The notes under the pieces: model-generated | Database searches by the model: none | The model's input: the letters and a program-made list of their open reading frames with translations, nothing else | What the model was told of the DNA's origin: nothing | Position numbers and translations under genes: made by a program | Shown: piece after piece, positions 1 through 9,467 of the stretch | How the letters are laid out: each line of letters opens with the position of its first letter | How positions within the stretch are numbered: the first letter of the stretch is position 1 | From: HGM04593 sp045630965 | Lineage (GTDB): Bacteria > Bacteroidota > Bacteroidia > Bacteroidales > Bacteroidaceae | Assembly (NCBI GenBank): GCA_045630965.1 | Contig: JAZQTU010000008.1 | Coordinates: 1-46,989 of the forward strand | DNA: 46,989 nucleotides | Direction: 5' to 3'

Positions 1-729
1 GCTGATTGAGCAATAGCCGCCAAGCCCCTCTTCGTAATAAAGAGCATCCTCGGGGCGATGCATTGTTACCTCAAACACATATTCGCTCTGTATATCGGCA
101 ACACTCTTGTCGAGCAATACGCAACGCTTGTCAAGAATCATAATGTGGTCGAGCAGATTCTCGATATCCTTGACCTGATGGGTCGATATTATTATGGTAC
201 GGTTATCGTCCATCGCACGTGCAACCATTTTGCGGAATTCAGCCTTCGCAGGAATATCAAGTCCGTTGGTAGGCTCATCAAGCAACAGATATTCGGTATT
301 CATTGCAAGGGCAATACAAAGGATAGCCCTCTTGCGCTGACCGAGTGACAACGATGTGAACTTGCGGTTTATATCAATCCCGAAATCGTTCAGCAGACTA
401 TTCAACAGACTCTCGTCGTAATTGGGATAGAAAGCAGATATACCGCCTGCATAGTTCTTTATTGATACTGCAGGACCTTCAAAATCCTCGGGAATATAGA
501 ATATCCTGGAGAGAAAACCGGGCATACGGTCTGCCGGCGAATATCCGTCAATATTTATTTCACCGCACTTTGTTGTGAGCAATCCGCACAACAGCTTGAA
601 AAGAGTACTCTTTCCCACTCCGTTAGCACCAAGCAGACCATATACCCTGCCCTGCTCGAAAGTGGTGCTTATATTATCCAAAACCTTTGTATTGGAATAA
701 GCAAATGACAAATCTTTGACCCAAATCAT
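1..729 (-). CDS. ABC transporter ATP-binding protein (3' end outside window)
   Basis: Nucleotide-binding subunit of an ABC transporter, probably an ABC-2 type exporter; the substrate is unknown. The start is ATG at 729-727 and 243 codons are visible without a stop before the window edge. Walker A is GANGVGKST (residues 34-42). The signature is LSLGQ (about 128-132), a variant of LSGGQ. It is followed by Walker B with LLLDEPTNGLD and an H-loop STHQ. This order is complete for one ABC domain. A consensus promoter lies just upstream at 755-787, so this is probably the first gene of its transcript, with a permease gene likely beyond the edge. The ABC ATPase call is firm; the transported compound cannot be told. 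Confidence 0.92.
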   Translation of the reverse strand, partial: MIWVKDLSFAYSNTKVLDNISTTFEQGRVYGLLGANGVGKSTLFKLLCGLLTTKCGEINIDGYSPADRMPGFLSRIFYIPEDFEGPAVSIKNYAGGISAFYPNYDESLLNSLLNDFGIDINRKFTSLSLGQRKRAILCIALAMNTEYLLLDEPTNGLDIPAKAEFRKMVARAMDDNRTIIISTHQVKDIENLLDHIMILDKRCVLLDKSVADIQSEYVFEVTMHRPEDALYYEEGLGGYCSIS

Positions 730-754
730 AGTGTATTAGTTTATTAGTACACCG

Positions 755-787
755 CAAATGTAAATACAATTAGATTTACTTTCCAAA
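755..787 (-). promoter_or_regulatory. Bacteroidetes sigma-ABfr type promoter for the ABC gene
   Basis: On the minus strand TTTG (787-784) is followed after 21 bases by TACATTTG (762-755), an exact match to the TTTG/TAnnTTTG consensus. Transcription would start about 20 bases before the ATG at 729. Confidence 0.6.
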
Positions 788-842
788 TTTTTATTGACCT
801 ATTTTTAAAAATTTATGCTATTTTCGCAAAAACAACTGTTTT

Positions 843-2888
843 ATGAAGAAGATACATATTTATATTTTAATGCTTGTTGCAGTTGTAGCCTGCAACAGAC
901 CTGTTACGACAAACGACTGTAATGTATTGCCTTTGCCACAGAGCATTGAACTCAACAGCAAGGTTTTCACCTTATCGGGAGCAACGGAGGTTGTGGTTGA
1001 AGCACCTGAGAACGACAAGAGAATTCTTGAGGAGTATCTGCAGGCATCGCTCAATGGCCTTGACAATGCAAAAAGCGGAACAATAAGACTTGTTGTCAAG
1101 GAGAACATCGAAGGTATTTCATCGCCCGAGGGCTACAAGATGGATATCACGCCAAAAGAGATAACAGTCACAGCAACAAGCGGAGCTGGACTTTTCTACG
1201 CATTGCAGACAATCATGCAGTTGGCCGGCGAGGACAACACTGTTGCATGCGGCACAATAACCGACGAACCGGCTTTTGCCTACCGTGGACTGATGCTTGA
1301 CGTAAGCCGCCATTTCTTCGGCAAGGAGTTCGTGAAGAAACAGATTGACGCAATAGCACACTTCAAGATGAACCGTCTGCACCTGCACCTTACCGATGCT
1401 GCAGGCTGGCGCATTGAGATAAAGCAATATCCACGATTGACAGATTTTGCAGCATGGCGCAAGCCCGGTCTTTGGAGAGATTGGTGGTTCGGAGACCGCA
1501 AGTATGTCAATGAGGGCACTGAGGGTGCATACGGCGGATATTATACACAAGATGACATTCGTGAGATTGTAAAATATGCACAGGAGAGATATGTGACCAT
1601 TATTCCGGAAATTGAGATGCCGGCACACAGTGAAGAGACATTGACCGCGTACCCGGAATTGTCATGTACCCACGAGCCATACAAGCAGGCAGATTTTTGC
1701 GTTGGTAACGAAAAGACTTTCGAATTCCTTGAGAATGTATTGAGTGAGGTTATTGAACTGTTCCCGAGCGAATATATTCACATTGGTGGCGACGAGGCAG
1801 GCAAGGCATCATGGCCAAACTGTCCGTTGTGTCAAAAGCGCATGAAGGAAGAGAACCTGAAGGATGTAAACGAACTGCAAAGCTATCTTATACAGCGTAT
1901 TGAGAAATTCGTAAACAGCAAGGGCAAGCAGATTATCGGATGGGACGAAATTCTTGACGGAGGACTCGCACCAAATGCAACAGTAATGTCATGGCGTGGA
2001 ACTGAGGGTGGATTGGCAGCTGTTAGCAGTGGCCATAAAGCGATAATGACCCCCGGAGGTTACTGTTATCTCGACTCATACCAGGACGCACCACATACAC
2101 AGCCTATGGCATTCGGTCCTTACATGCCGCTTGAAAAAGTATATTCATACAACCCCATTGAAGGCATCGATGCAGAAAAGGCAAAACTTATACATGGTGT
2201 TCAAGGAAATCTCTGGGCCGAATATATCCCTACAGAGGAGATGGTTGAGTATATGGTATACCCACGTATCCTTGCCATTGCAGAGATTGGCTGGAGCAAC
2301 CCTGCTGAACGTAATTTCGACGAATTCCGAGGACGTGCAATCACAGCAGTGGAATGGTTAAGAGAGAATGGTTACAATGCGTTTGACCTGAAGAACGAAT
2401 TCGGGCAGCGAAAAGAGGCTTCAAAAGAGTCGAACAACCTTGCAGAAGGCAAGAGCATCAGTTATGCAGACGGCATGATGTACAGCAACAACTACACAGC
2501 CGGTGGCGAGAATGCACTCATCGACGGCGTACACGGCGGCTGGACATACACCGACCAGAAATGGCAAGGTTTCATTTGTGGAGGTATTGACGTCACAATA
2601 GACCTTGGAGAGGAGAATGATATCACATCTGTTCACGCCGACTTCATGCAGATGTGTATCCCCGATGTCTGGATGCCGGCTGAGGTAACTATTTCACTAT
2701 CAAACGACAACATCAATTTTGAGACTGTTGCAGAAATAACCCACAATGTGGTACGCGACGAAGAACTCTCATTCAAGAACTACGGTTGGAAAGGCGACAC
2801 AGCAAAGAAAGCACGCTACGTGCGATATACAGCCAAAAGTGGCGAACAAGGCGGTTGGCTGTTCACCGACGAAATTGAGATAGAATAA
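843..2888 (+). CDS. Beta-N-acetylhexosaminidase, GH20, lipoprotein
   Basis: Removes terminal beta-linked GlcNAc or GalNAc from glycans, probably at the cell surface or in the periplasm. The N-terminus is a lipoprotein signal with the acceptor Cys at residue 17 (VVAC-N). Residues about 30-145 look like the GH20b domain and about 147-500 like the GH20 barrel, with the catalytic pair D317-E318 in HIGGDEA. Residues about 540-681 resemble an F5/8 type C (discoidin-like) carbohydrate-binding domain. The 681-residue length is normal for Bacteroidales GH20 enzymes with this tail. The next gene begins 18 bases after the stop with no terminator, so the two are probably cotranscribed. A possible promoter (ATTG 793-796, TATTTTCG 819-826, 22-base spacer) lies upstream but would leave only a short leader. 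There are no SusC/SusD genes beside it. Confidence 0.93.
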   Translation: MKKIHIYILMLVAVVACNRPVTTNDCNVLPLPQSIELNSKVFTLSGATEVVVEAPENDKRILEEYLQASLNGLDNAKSGTIRLVVKENIEGISSPEGYKMDITPKEITVTATSGAGLFYALQTIMQLAGEDNTVACGTITDEPAFAYRGLMLDVSRHFFGKEFVKKQIDAIAHFKMNRLHLHLTDAAGWRIEIKQYPRLTDFAAWRKPGLWRDWWFGDRKYVNEGTEGAYGGYYTQDDIREIVKYAQERYVTIIPEIEMPAHSEETLTAYPELSCTHEPYKQADFCVGNEKTFEFLENVLSEVIELFPSEYIHIGGDEAGKASWPNCPLCQKRMKEENLKDVNELQSYLIQRIEKFVNSKGKQIIGWDEILDGGLAPNATVMSWRGTEGGLAAVSSGHKAIMTPGGYCYLDSYQDAPHTQPMAFGPYMPLEKVYSYNPIEGIDAEKAKLIHGVQGNLWAEYIPTEEMVEYMVYPRILAIAEIGWSNPAERNFDEFRGRAITAVEWLRENGYNAFDLKNEFGQRKEASKESNNLAEGKSISYADGMMYSNNYTAGGENALIDGVHGGWTYTDQKWQGFICGGIDVTIDLGEENDITSVHADFMQMCIPDVWMPAEVTISLSNDNINFETVAEITHNVVRDEELSFKNYGWKGDTAKKARYVRYTAKSGEQGGWLFTDEIEIE

Positions 2889-2906
2889 CGAACTATACTC
2901 TAATAT

Positions 2907-5900
2907 ATGAATCACTGGAGTTTTATAAAAAACATCATAGCCATTGCAATGGCATTGCCAATATGCATGGTAGCACAAACAGGAGTAAACAGGAGTAAAT
3001 ACCCCGATTACACAGACTGCCTTAACCCTGATTACACAATGCTGCAGCAATCGACAATGCAGAGAAGTGCATCACGCAGTGTTGAAGCAAGAGGGGCAAG
3101 ACCGGCATATGTAAACAATGCAGAAAAGAAGTTCTTCCCTCCAGTATTCAATCAGGACGGTGGATCATGCGGTTCTGCTTCACGTATATGCTATATGTTC
3201 ACATACGAACTAAACGCATACCGCGACCTTGACGGCAAACAATCCAAGAATTACTACCCCTCGCATTTCGTGTGGTTACTCACGAACAGCAGTTCGGGTA
3301 AGAATGAATTCGTGACAAGCATTGGCGTGCCATCTGCTGCGACATACGGAGGACAGACATATTCGTCATTGTTCGGAAACCAGGACTGTTCAAACAACTA
3401 TTTCGGTTGGATGCAAGGTTATGATAAATGGTTCGAAGCAATGCATAACCGCATGCTGGCACCGGTCAATACTCCATTGAATGTAGGAACAGAAGAGGGG
3501 CGTGAACTTGTAAAGAACTGGTTGTGGGACCACAATGGGGATACCAGTTTCAAAGCCGGAGGCATATGCGGAATTGGCGTTGCCAGCAACGGAGGAAACT
3601 ACGATGCAAAAATCCCAAATACATCCGCAAACAGCAACGCTGGAGTTGTCGGCAAGAAGTATGTCAAGTCGTGGGGTACACAGGTTGACCACGCTCTAAC
3701 AATTGTAGGATATGACGACCGCATAGAGTTTGACCTTGACGGAAATGGCGTTACCGGAGAAACAAGCAAGGACGAGGTTGGAGCATGGATTATTGTAAAC
3801 TCATGGGGGGCCTCGTGGGGCAACAACGGTTTTATCTATTGTCCATATGCATATGGTGGCGCTACATTCAACAGTAACGGGACATTCTCGGGTAACTGGT
3901 GGCAGCCAGAACTTTACAAAGTAAGGAAAGACTACCGACCACTACGTACAATAAAACTGGAAATGGACTACTCCCGCCGCAGCGAGATTAAACTGTCAGC
4001 AGGAATATCTTCCGATATAAATTCTGATACTCCTGAAAAAATTATAGAATTTGAGCACTTCAAATATGCAGGAGATGGAAACTACGGTAATACAAGACCT
4101 GCACCCGAAGTTCCAATGCTTGGTAGATGGGCTGACGGCAAGATGCATACAGAACCTATGGAATTCGGTTACGACCTTACCGACCTCACCAAAGGTTATG
4201 ACCGTAGCATGCCATTGAAATATTTCTTTATTGTAGAGACACGCGACTGGGCTGCAGGTAAAGGAAATATACATGCAGCTTCTATCATGAATTACGAATT
4301 CAATGCCGACGGCATTGAGACTCCATTCGTATTGTCAAACGGGAAACAGGAGATAAGGAATGCCGGTAACAAGACCATTATTTCAACAGTTGTATACGGT
4401 GATCCATATTATGCGCCACGCAACCCGTTCATAAGCAACAACACCCTGCAATGGAGTTCACCGTTGCCTTCGACAAACAAAGTTACCAAGTACAACATTT
4501 ACCACAACGACAATAAGATTGCCGAAGTGTCTGCTACTGTTTCAAGTTATTCTATTCCTGCATCGGAGAGCAAAGATGGTTTTTTCGGTGTTTCTGCAGT
4601 ATATGAAGGTAACATAGAGACAGAAAAGAGTACAGCCCCTGCACCAATACCAAATGAAAGTACCAACAGAGCCATAAACCTGATGACATCGGGAGTTAGG
4701 TTGCCTGATATATTCAATGACAGGTACGAAGAGGCTACAATAGAGTACTACATAAAGCCGAATTCGTTGAAGAACTGGAATCAGGTCGTAGGGCCGGGAT
4801 GGGGTACATTCATGATTCATGCTGAAAGCAACGGTGCATTTACCGCCGGCTGGAATACGACACAGAACGACCGCTTCACTACCAGCACATCAATATTGAG
4901 CACAAGTAAATGGACACATATAGCCCTTGTAATTAAAGGCAATAAAATGACTCTTTATGCCAACGGTGTGGAAAAAGGTAGCTGTACTTCATCGTCCTAC
5001 AGTGGCATAGGTGGATTCGGTAATTTGGAACTAAGGGCAGAAAATGATTATTACAACACCAATAACGATGCGCAATATGACGAGATACGCATCTGGAACG
5101 TTGCACGCAGTGCTAACGAAATAAAAGAGTCATATAATATACAGTTTTCAGGAACATTGTGTCCGAAAGGCCTGATTGCATATTATAAAGGCGACATCAT
5201 CAGTATTGGTGGCAAGAACATGTTGCACGAATACATATCGGGCAAGCATGGCGAGTTCCTTAACAGCAGTTACAGCAGTGTAACAAGCAACCAGTCGCTC
5301 AGCGGCAGTTCATCACCAAACATAAACATCAATAACATTAGCGGCAATGTATATGCAGGCACTCCTGTCAAGTTGTCTGCGACATACAGCAGTAGCATTT
5401 CAAACATAAAATGGACTGTATCGGATGCCGGAATAACAAACCTTGCTGTTGCCGAGCCTATTGTAACATTCAAAACCTCAGGTTACCAGACAATAAAAGT
5501 TGTTGCAGAAAACAGCAACGGCAATAGCGTTGCCAACGAGAAGACAATATATGTATATCCCGAAAGGGAGATTGATGCCACCTTCACCGCAAGCAAGGAG
5601 AATGTCATTATGGGCGAAAAGGTGTCATTCATCATCAGCAACCCCTCTTTTGGAGAGATGTATGAATGGAATATTACCGGAGCCGAAGAACAGACCATTT
5701 ATGGACAGCATGGATATGCGATATTTAAGGAAACGGGAAAACAGAAGGTAACTCTAACGGTAAAATCGCTTAGCGGAAATAAAACGGCGACATATAGCAT
5801 ATATGTAGATGTGACAGGTTCGGCCCCTGTTGCCGACTTTGAGATAACTCCGGCTATTGTTATGAAAGGCGAAAGGGTGTATCTGACCGATAAGTCTAAA

Positions 5901-7538
5901 TATAACCCCGTTAATTGGTGCTGGACCATAGAAAGTGATGCCAAACAATATGTAATAAATGAACAGGACGGCAGTTTCACACCCAAAAAGAGTGGCACCT
6001 ATAGTGTAACGCTTGAAGCCGGCAACAATATCGGTTCAGACAGCATCACACGCGAACGTGCTATAGTAGTATGCAATGCCGACAGCAGAAACGGACTGAA
6101 CTTCAGCGGAAGAGATAATGCAAAAGTAACAGCGTCAACCAACGGTTTTTCAGGACAGAGCAATGCTTTTACCGTTGAATGGTGGATGCGTCCGGATAAA
6201 CTTCAAACCAATTGCCTTGGTATAGGAGAGAGCGAATCGACGTTCCTTGTTACCACAGAAGCCGATGGTAGAATGAACATACATATAGGCGGATGGAAAA
6301 TTAGAGGATATTCAGGCTACGTCATAGCAAACGAATGGCATCACTATGCTGTTATATTGGAAAATGGTTATGTAGCTCTGTACCGTGATGGAGTATATTT
6401 CCAGAGGGACTACGTGGCAAATAGTGCAAAGATTCCTTCCCTAAGCAACTTTGTCATAGGCAATGACAATGCTAAGATGAGTGGACAGATTGACGAGTTA
6501 CGCGTATGGAAGAAAGCACTTAACAATGAATCTCTTATTGATGTTTGCAACACCCCTATTGAAGTCCCAAGCAAATATAGCGATTTGGTACTATACTACG
6601 ACTTTAACCAAAGCGGTGGCGATGTCATTGACAGGACATCAAACAAGAACTATGGAGTACGTAGCGGATTCGGGCCTGATGGTGATGCATGGGGTTTGTC
6701 AAAAGGAGTATTCTGCCTAAGTTATGGTGAAGAGACAACCAAAGAGAATGTAACATCACTCTATTTGACTAACTACTGTGCAGAATTTGACCATACCAGA
6801 AATTGGATAAACACTAACACCTACAACCGTTTTTACGAACTTACAGGGTGGACTATTGAAAATGCCGTAAGAAAAGGTAATATAACAACCGGAGCCCATG
6901 TCGATGCCCAAAAGGATTACTTTATGACATTCACATCGGACTGGGATGGATTCGGTTCTGTCAATAACCACAAGACCTACCAGACAGTTACACTGCCTGC
7001 CGGCAAGTACAAGTTTATTGCCAAGTATGACACCTGGGAAGGACAAAGCGGAAACAGCTATCTTGTTGCTGCTGCAGGACAAGGATTACCCGATACAGAA
7101 AATGTTGCAGACGCAATAGCATACACAAAAATGAAAGAATACGATAAAGAAACCGTATTCTCGAACGAAATAGAGTTTGTCCTTAACAAAAAAACAGAAG
7201 TCTCATTGGGATTAATAGTTAATTTGAACAATAGATCGTGCTTGACAATCAAAGAGTTTGTCCTTGAATGGGAAAAGATTGAAGGAACAGAGGAAGAGGA
7301 CAAGGAAGAAGATAAAGACGAAAACGAAGGTAAAGAGGAAGATAAAGACGGAGAGGACAAAGAAGACGGAGAAGAGGATAAGGAAGAGGATAAGGACGAA
7401 GAAGATACGACTGTGATTGAAAAAATTGAAAGCACAGTAAAGGATGGAACAATATATAATCTTCAAGGAATTAAAGTCGATAAACCCGAAAAAGGGAACT
7501 TATACATAAAGAACGGAAAGAAATTTCGGGTAAAGTAG
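2907..7538 (+). CDS. Large secreted multidomain protein with papain-like C1 peptidase, LamG, PKD and DUF5013-like domains
   Basis: Probable exported cysteine peptidase with many adhesion or binding modules. A signal peptide covers about residues 1-23. The C1 (papain-like) domain spans about 65-350, with Q83 of the oxyanion hole, C88 (GGSCGSA), H262 (VDHALTIVGYD) and N298 (VNSWG) as the catalytic set. There follow a fibronectin/Ig-like stretch (about 500-580), a LamG-like domain (593-750), three PKD/Ig-like repeats (about 800-880, 886-970, 970-1055), a second LamG-like domain (1061-1235) and a DUF5013-like domain (1286-1455). Residues 1462-1500 are only Asp, Glu, Lys, Gly and Asn. The last 43 residues, with YNLQGIKV and IKNGKKFRVK, resemble the C-terminal segments of many Bacteroidales surface proteins and could be a short sorting signal. 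It stops with TAG. The substrate is unknown, and domain borders are estimates by eye. Confidence 0.85.
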   Translation: MNHWSFIKNIIAIAMALPICMVAQTGVNRSKYPDYTDCLNPDYTMLQQSTMQRSASRSVEARGARPAYVNNAEKKFFPPVFNQDGGSCGSASRICYMFTYELNAYRDLDGKQSKNYYPSHFVWLLTNSSSGKNEFVTSIGVPSAATYGGQTYSSLFGNQDCSNNYFGWMQGYDKWFEAMHNRMLAPVNTPLNVGTEEGRELVKNWLWDHNGDTSFKAGGICGIGVASNGGNYDAKIPNTSANSNAGVVGKKYVKSWGTQVDHALTIVGYDDRIEFDLDGNGVTGETSKDEVGAWIIVNSWGASWGNNGFIYCPYAYGGATFNSNGTFSGNWWQPELYKVRKDYRPLRTIKLEMDYSRRSEIKLSAGISSDINSDTPEKIIEFEHFKYAGDGNYGNTRPAPEVPMLGRWADGKMHTEPMEFGYDLTDLTKGYDRSMPLKYFFIVETRDWAAGKGNIHAASIMNYEFNADGIETPFVLSNGKQEIRNAGNKTIISTVVYGDPYYAPRNPFISNNTLQWSSPLPSTNKVTKYNIYHNDNKIAEVSATVSSYSIPASESKDGFFGVSAVYEGNIETEKSTAPAPIPNESTNRAINLMTSGVRLPDIFNDRYEEATIEYYIKPNSLKNWNQVVGPGWGTFMIHAESNGAFTAGWNTTQNDRFTTSTSILSTSKWTHIALVIKGNKMTLYANGVEKGSCTSSSYSGIGGFGNLELRAENDYYNTNNDAQYDEIRIWNVARSANEIKESYNIQFSGTLCPKGLIAYYKGDIISIGGKNMLHEYISGKHGEFLNSSYSSVTSNQSLSGSSSPNININNISGNVYAGTPVKLSATYSSSISNIKWTVSDAGITNLAVAEPIVTFKTSGYQTIKVVAENSNGNSVANEKTIYVYPEREIDATFTASKENVIMGEKVSFIISNPSFGEMYEWNITGAEEQTIYGQHGYAIFKETGKQKVTLTVKSLSGNKTATYSIYVDVTGSAPVADFEITPAIVMKGERVYLTDKSKYNPVNWCWTIESDAKQYVINEQDGSFTPKKSGTYSVTLEAGNNIGSDSITRERAIVVCNADSRNGLNFSGRDNAKVTASTNGFSGQSNAFTVEWWMRPDKLQTNCLGIGESESTFLVTTEADGRMNIHIGGWKIRGYSGYVIANEWHHYAVILENGYVALYRDGVYFQRDYVANSAKIPSLSNFVIGNDNAKMSGQIDELRVWKKALNNESLIDVCNTPIEVPSKYSDLVLYYDFNQSGGDVIDRTSNKNYGVRSGFGPDGDAWGLSKGVFCLSYGEETTKENVTSLYLTNYCAEFDHTRNWINTNTYNRFYELTGWTIENAVRKGNITTGAHVDAQKDYFMTFTSDWDGFGSVNNHKTYQTVTLPAGKYKFIAKYDTWEGQSGNSYLVAAAGQGLPDTENVADAIAYTKMKEYDKETVFSNEIEFVLNKKTEVSLGLIVNLNNRSCLTIKEFVLEWEKIEGTEEEDKEEDKDENEGKEEDKDGEDKEDGEEDKEEDKDEEDTTVIEKIESTVKDGTIYNLQGIKVDKPEKGNLYIKNGKKFRVK
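7290..7406 (+). repeat. Low-complexity acidic Asp/Glu/Lys coding repeat
   Basis: Thirty-nine codons (residues 1462-1500 of the large peptidase) encode imperfect EEDK/EDKDE/GEEDK units. The purine-rich DNA (gaggaagaggac and variants) is a candidate for slippage and unit-number variation. It separates the DUF5013-like domain from the C-terminal segment and probably acts as a charged flexible spacer. Confidence 0.85.
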
Positions 7539-7550
7539 GATTTTTAAGAT

Positions 7551-7579
7551 GCAAAATCAAGAACATCACTTAATTTTGC
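7551..7579 (+). terminator. Weak hairpin between the peptidase gene and mutA
   Basis: GCAAAAT (7551-7557) pairs with ATTTTGC (7573-7579). AAG/CTT extends the stem inside after one mismatch. No T-run follows, so this may only attenuate transcription into mutA or may have no role. No clear promoter was seen between 7539 and 7611. Confidence 0.25.
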
Positions 7580-7611
7580 CTTACTGAATAAACAACAAAA
7601 CATTCAATATA

Positions 7612-9456
7612 ATGGAAAAGGAAAAACTTTTCAACGAATTCCAACCGGTATCATCCGAGGAGTGGAAGAACAAAATCATAGAGGACCTGAAAGGTGCCGA
7701 CTATGACAAGAAGATGATTTGGAGAACAGCCGAAGGGTTCGACGTAAACCCATTCTACCGCAAAGAAGACCTACAATCAAGATGTGAGAATGAGCAACCC
7801 GGCAAGTATCCATTTACTCGCGGAAACAGAAGTGATAACAATTGGCTTGTACGCCAAGATATAGACATTACCGATGCGACAGAGGCAAATGACAAGGCAA
7901 AGAAACTTATTGCCGCCGGAGTTGAGTCTGTTTCGTTCAAGGTTAAAGGGAAATTGGTAACACCGGAATATATTCCTACATTGCTAAGCGGAATTGATGC
8001 CGAAAAGGTTGAATTAAACTACAATGTATGCCCCGGTAAGGTTGTTGAATTCACTACCCTTCTCGTTGAATATTACAGACAAAGAGGCTTTGATCTTGAA
8101 AAAGTAAAAGGTTCAGTCAATTATGACCCGATAGAGAAAGAGCTGTTTGCAGGTAAAATTTTTGAGGAGTATGCCGAAGTGATGAAAGCTCTTGTCGAAG
8201 CCACATCGGCTTTGCCGAAATTCCGTTGCATCGCTGTAAACAGCGGTAAGCTGAACAACGCCGGAGCATATATAGCACAAGAATTGGGGTATGCTCTCGC
8301 ATGGGGAAACGAGTACCTCGCCACAACAACAGAAGCCGGCATACCTGTTGATGCAGCAGCAAAGAACATAAAGTTCAATATGGGCATTTCAAGCAATTTC
8401 TTTATGGAGATTGCCAAATTCCGCGCGGCACGCATGCTATGGGCGAAAATTGTTGAACAATACGCACCAAAGTGCAAATGTGCATGCAAGATGATTATAC
8501 ATGCCGAAACATCACAGTTCAACCTTACACTGTTCGATTCGTATGTGAACATGCTCCGCACACAGACAGAAGCGATGAGTGCCGCTATAGCCGGTGTCGA
8601 GTCAATTACCGTAACGCCATACGACAGCGTTTATGAGGAGCCTACGGATTTTGCTATGCGCATAGCAAAAAACCAGCAGCTTATATTGAAACACGAAAGC
8701 CATCTCGACAAGGTTGCCGACCCTGCCGGTGGTTCATATTACATAGAGAGTCTTACCGCTTCAATAGCAAAAGAAGCATGGAAACAGTTCCTTGCCATTG
8801 AAAATATGGGAGGATTCCATAAGGCTGTAAAAGAGGGAAAAGTACAGGCTGATATTGAAAAGACAGCCGAGAGCCGTCGCACTGCTCTCGCCAAACGCAA
8901 GGAGATACTATTAGGCACAAACCAATACCCCAATTTCAACGAGAATTCCGAGGGTAAACGCCCAAAGAACAGCAGCTGCGGATGTGGTTGTCACAGCGAT
9001 GAAAAACAGGAACTCACTATTGCCACAAAACGTTTGGGCGAAGAGTTTGAACAGTTGCGCCTGCAAACAGAAGAGAGCGGTCGCCGTCCGAAGGCGTTCA
9101 TGCTCACTATAGGCAACCTGGCCATGCGACAGGCAAGAGCACAGTTCTCGTGCAATTTCCTTGCTGCTGCCGGATATGAGGTTATCGACAACTTGGGATT
9201 CAAGAGCGTTGAAGAGGGTGTAAAAGCCGCACTCGAAGCAAAAGCAGACATTGTCGTTATATGTTCGAGTGATGATGAATATGCCGAATATGCAATACCT
9301 GCATACCAAGGCATTGGCGACAAAGCCATATTCATTGTAGCCGGTGCTCCGGCATGTATGCCTGAATTGCAACAGGCGGGAATAGAGAATTTCATTCATG
9401 TAAGAGTGAATGTCCTCGATACATTGAGAGAACTAAACAAGAAGTTGGGCATTTAA
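7612..9456 (+). CDS. mutA: Methylmalonyl-CoA mutase small (beta) subunit
   Basis: Non-catalytic subunit of the B12-dependent heterodimer that interconverts succinyl-CoA and methylmalonyl-CoA in propionate metabolism. The N-terminal two thirds follow the mutase TIM-barrel pattern (for example FMEIAKFRAARMLWAKI, shared with the large subunit). The C-terminal Rossmann-like domain (about 490-614) has lost the cobalamin motif: where MutB has DGHDRG this protein reads LAMRQAR. This is normal for MutA and explains why it cannot bind cobalamin. The 614-residue length is typical. An odd feature is the short linker CGCGCH at residues 456-461 between the domains. mutB begins 11 bases downstream, so the pair is one transcript. 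No B12 riboswitch was seen upstream. Confidence 0.95.
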   Translation: MEKEKLFNEFQPVSSEEWKNKIIEDLKGADYDKKMIWRTAEGFDVNPFYRKEDLQSRCENEQPGKYPFTRGNRSDNNWLVRQDIDITDATEANDKAKKLIAAGVESVSFKVKGKLVTPEYIPTLLSGIDAEKVELNYNVCPGKVVEFTTLLVEYYRQRGFDLEKVKGSVNYDPIEKELFAGKIFEEYAEVMKALVEATSALPKFRCIAVNSGKLNNAGAYIAQELGYALAWGNEYLATTTEAGIPVDAAAKNIKFNMGISSNFFMEIAKFRAARMLWAKIVEQYAPKCKCACKMIIHAETSQFNLTLFDSYVNMLRTQTEAMSAAIAGVESITVTPYDSVYEEPTDFAMRIAKNQQLILKHESHLDKVADPAGGSYYIESLTASIAKEAWKQFLAIENMGGFHKAVKEGKVQADIEKTAESRRTALAKRKEILLGTNQYPNFNENSEGKRPKNSSCGCGCHSDEKQELTIATKRLGEEFEQLRLQTEESGRRPKAFMLTIGNLAMRQARAQFSCNFLAAAGYEVIDNLGFKSVEEGVKAALEAKADIVVICSSDDEYAEYAIPAYQGIGDKAIFIVAGAPACMPELQQAGIENFIHVRVNVLDTLRELNKKLGI

Positions 9457-9467
9457 TCAATACAGCC

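Noticed and set aside
7058..7466. Long Ser/Leu/Phe-rich open frames on the minus strand
   Set aside because: They are antisense to the acidic GAG/GAA/GAT repeat of the large peptidase gene, whose codon bias removes stops from the opposite strand.
7539..7611. Cobalamin riboswitch upstream of mutA
   Set aside because: The gap is only 73 bases and shows no B12-box-like sequence or multistem structure.
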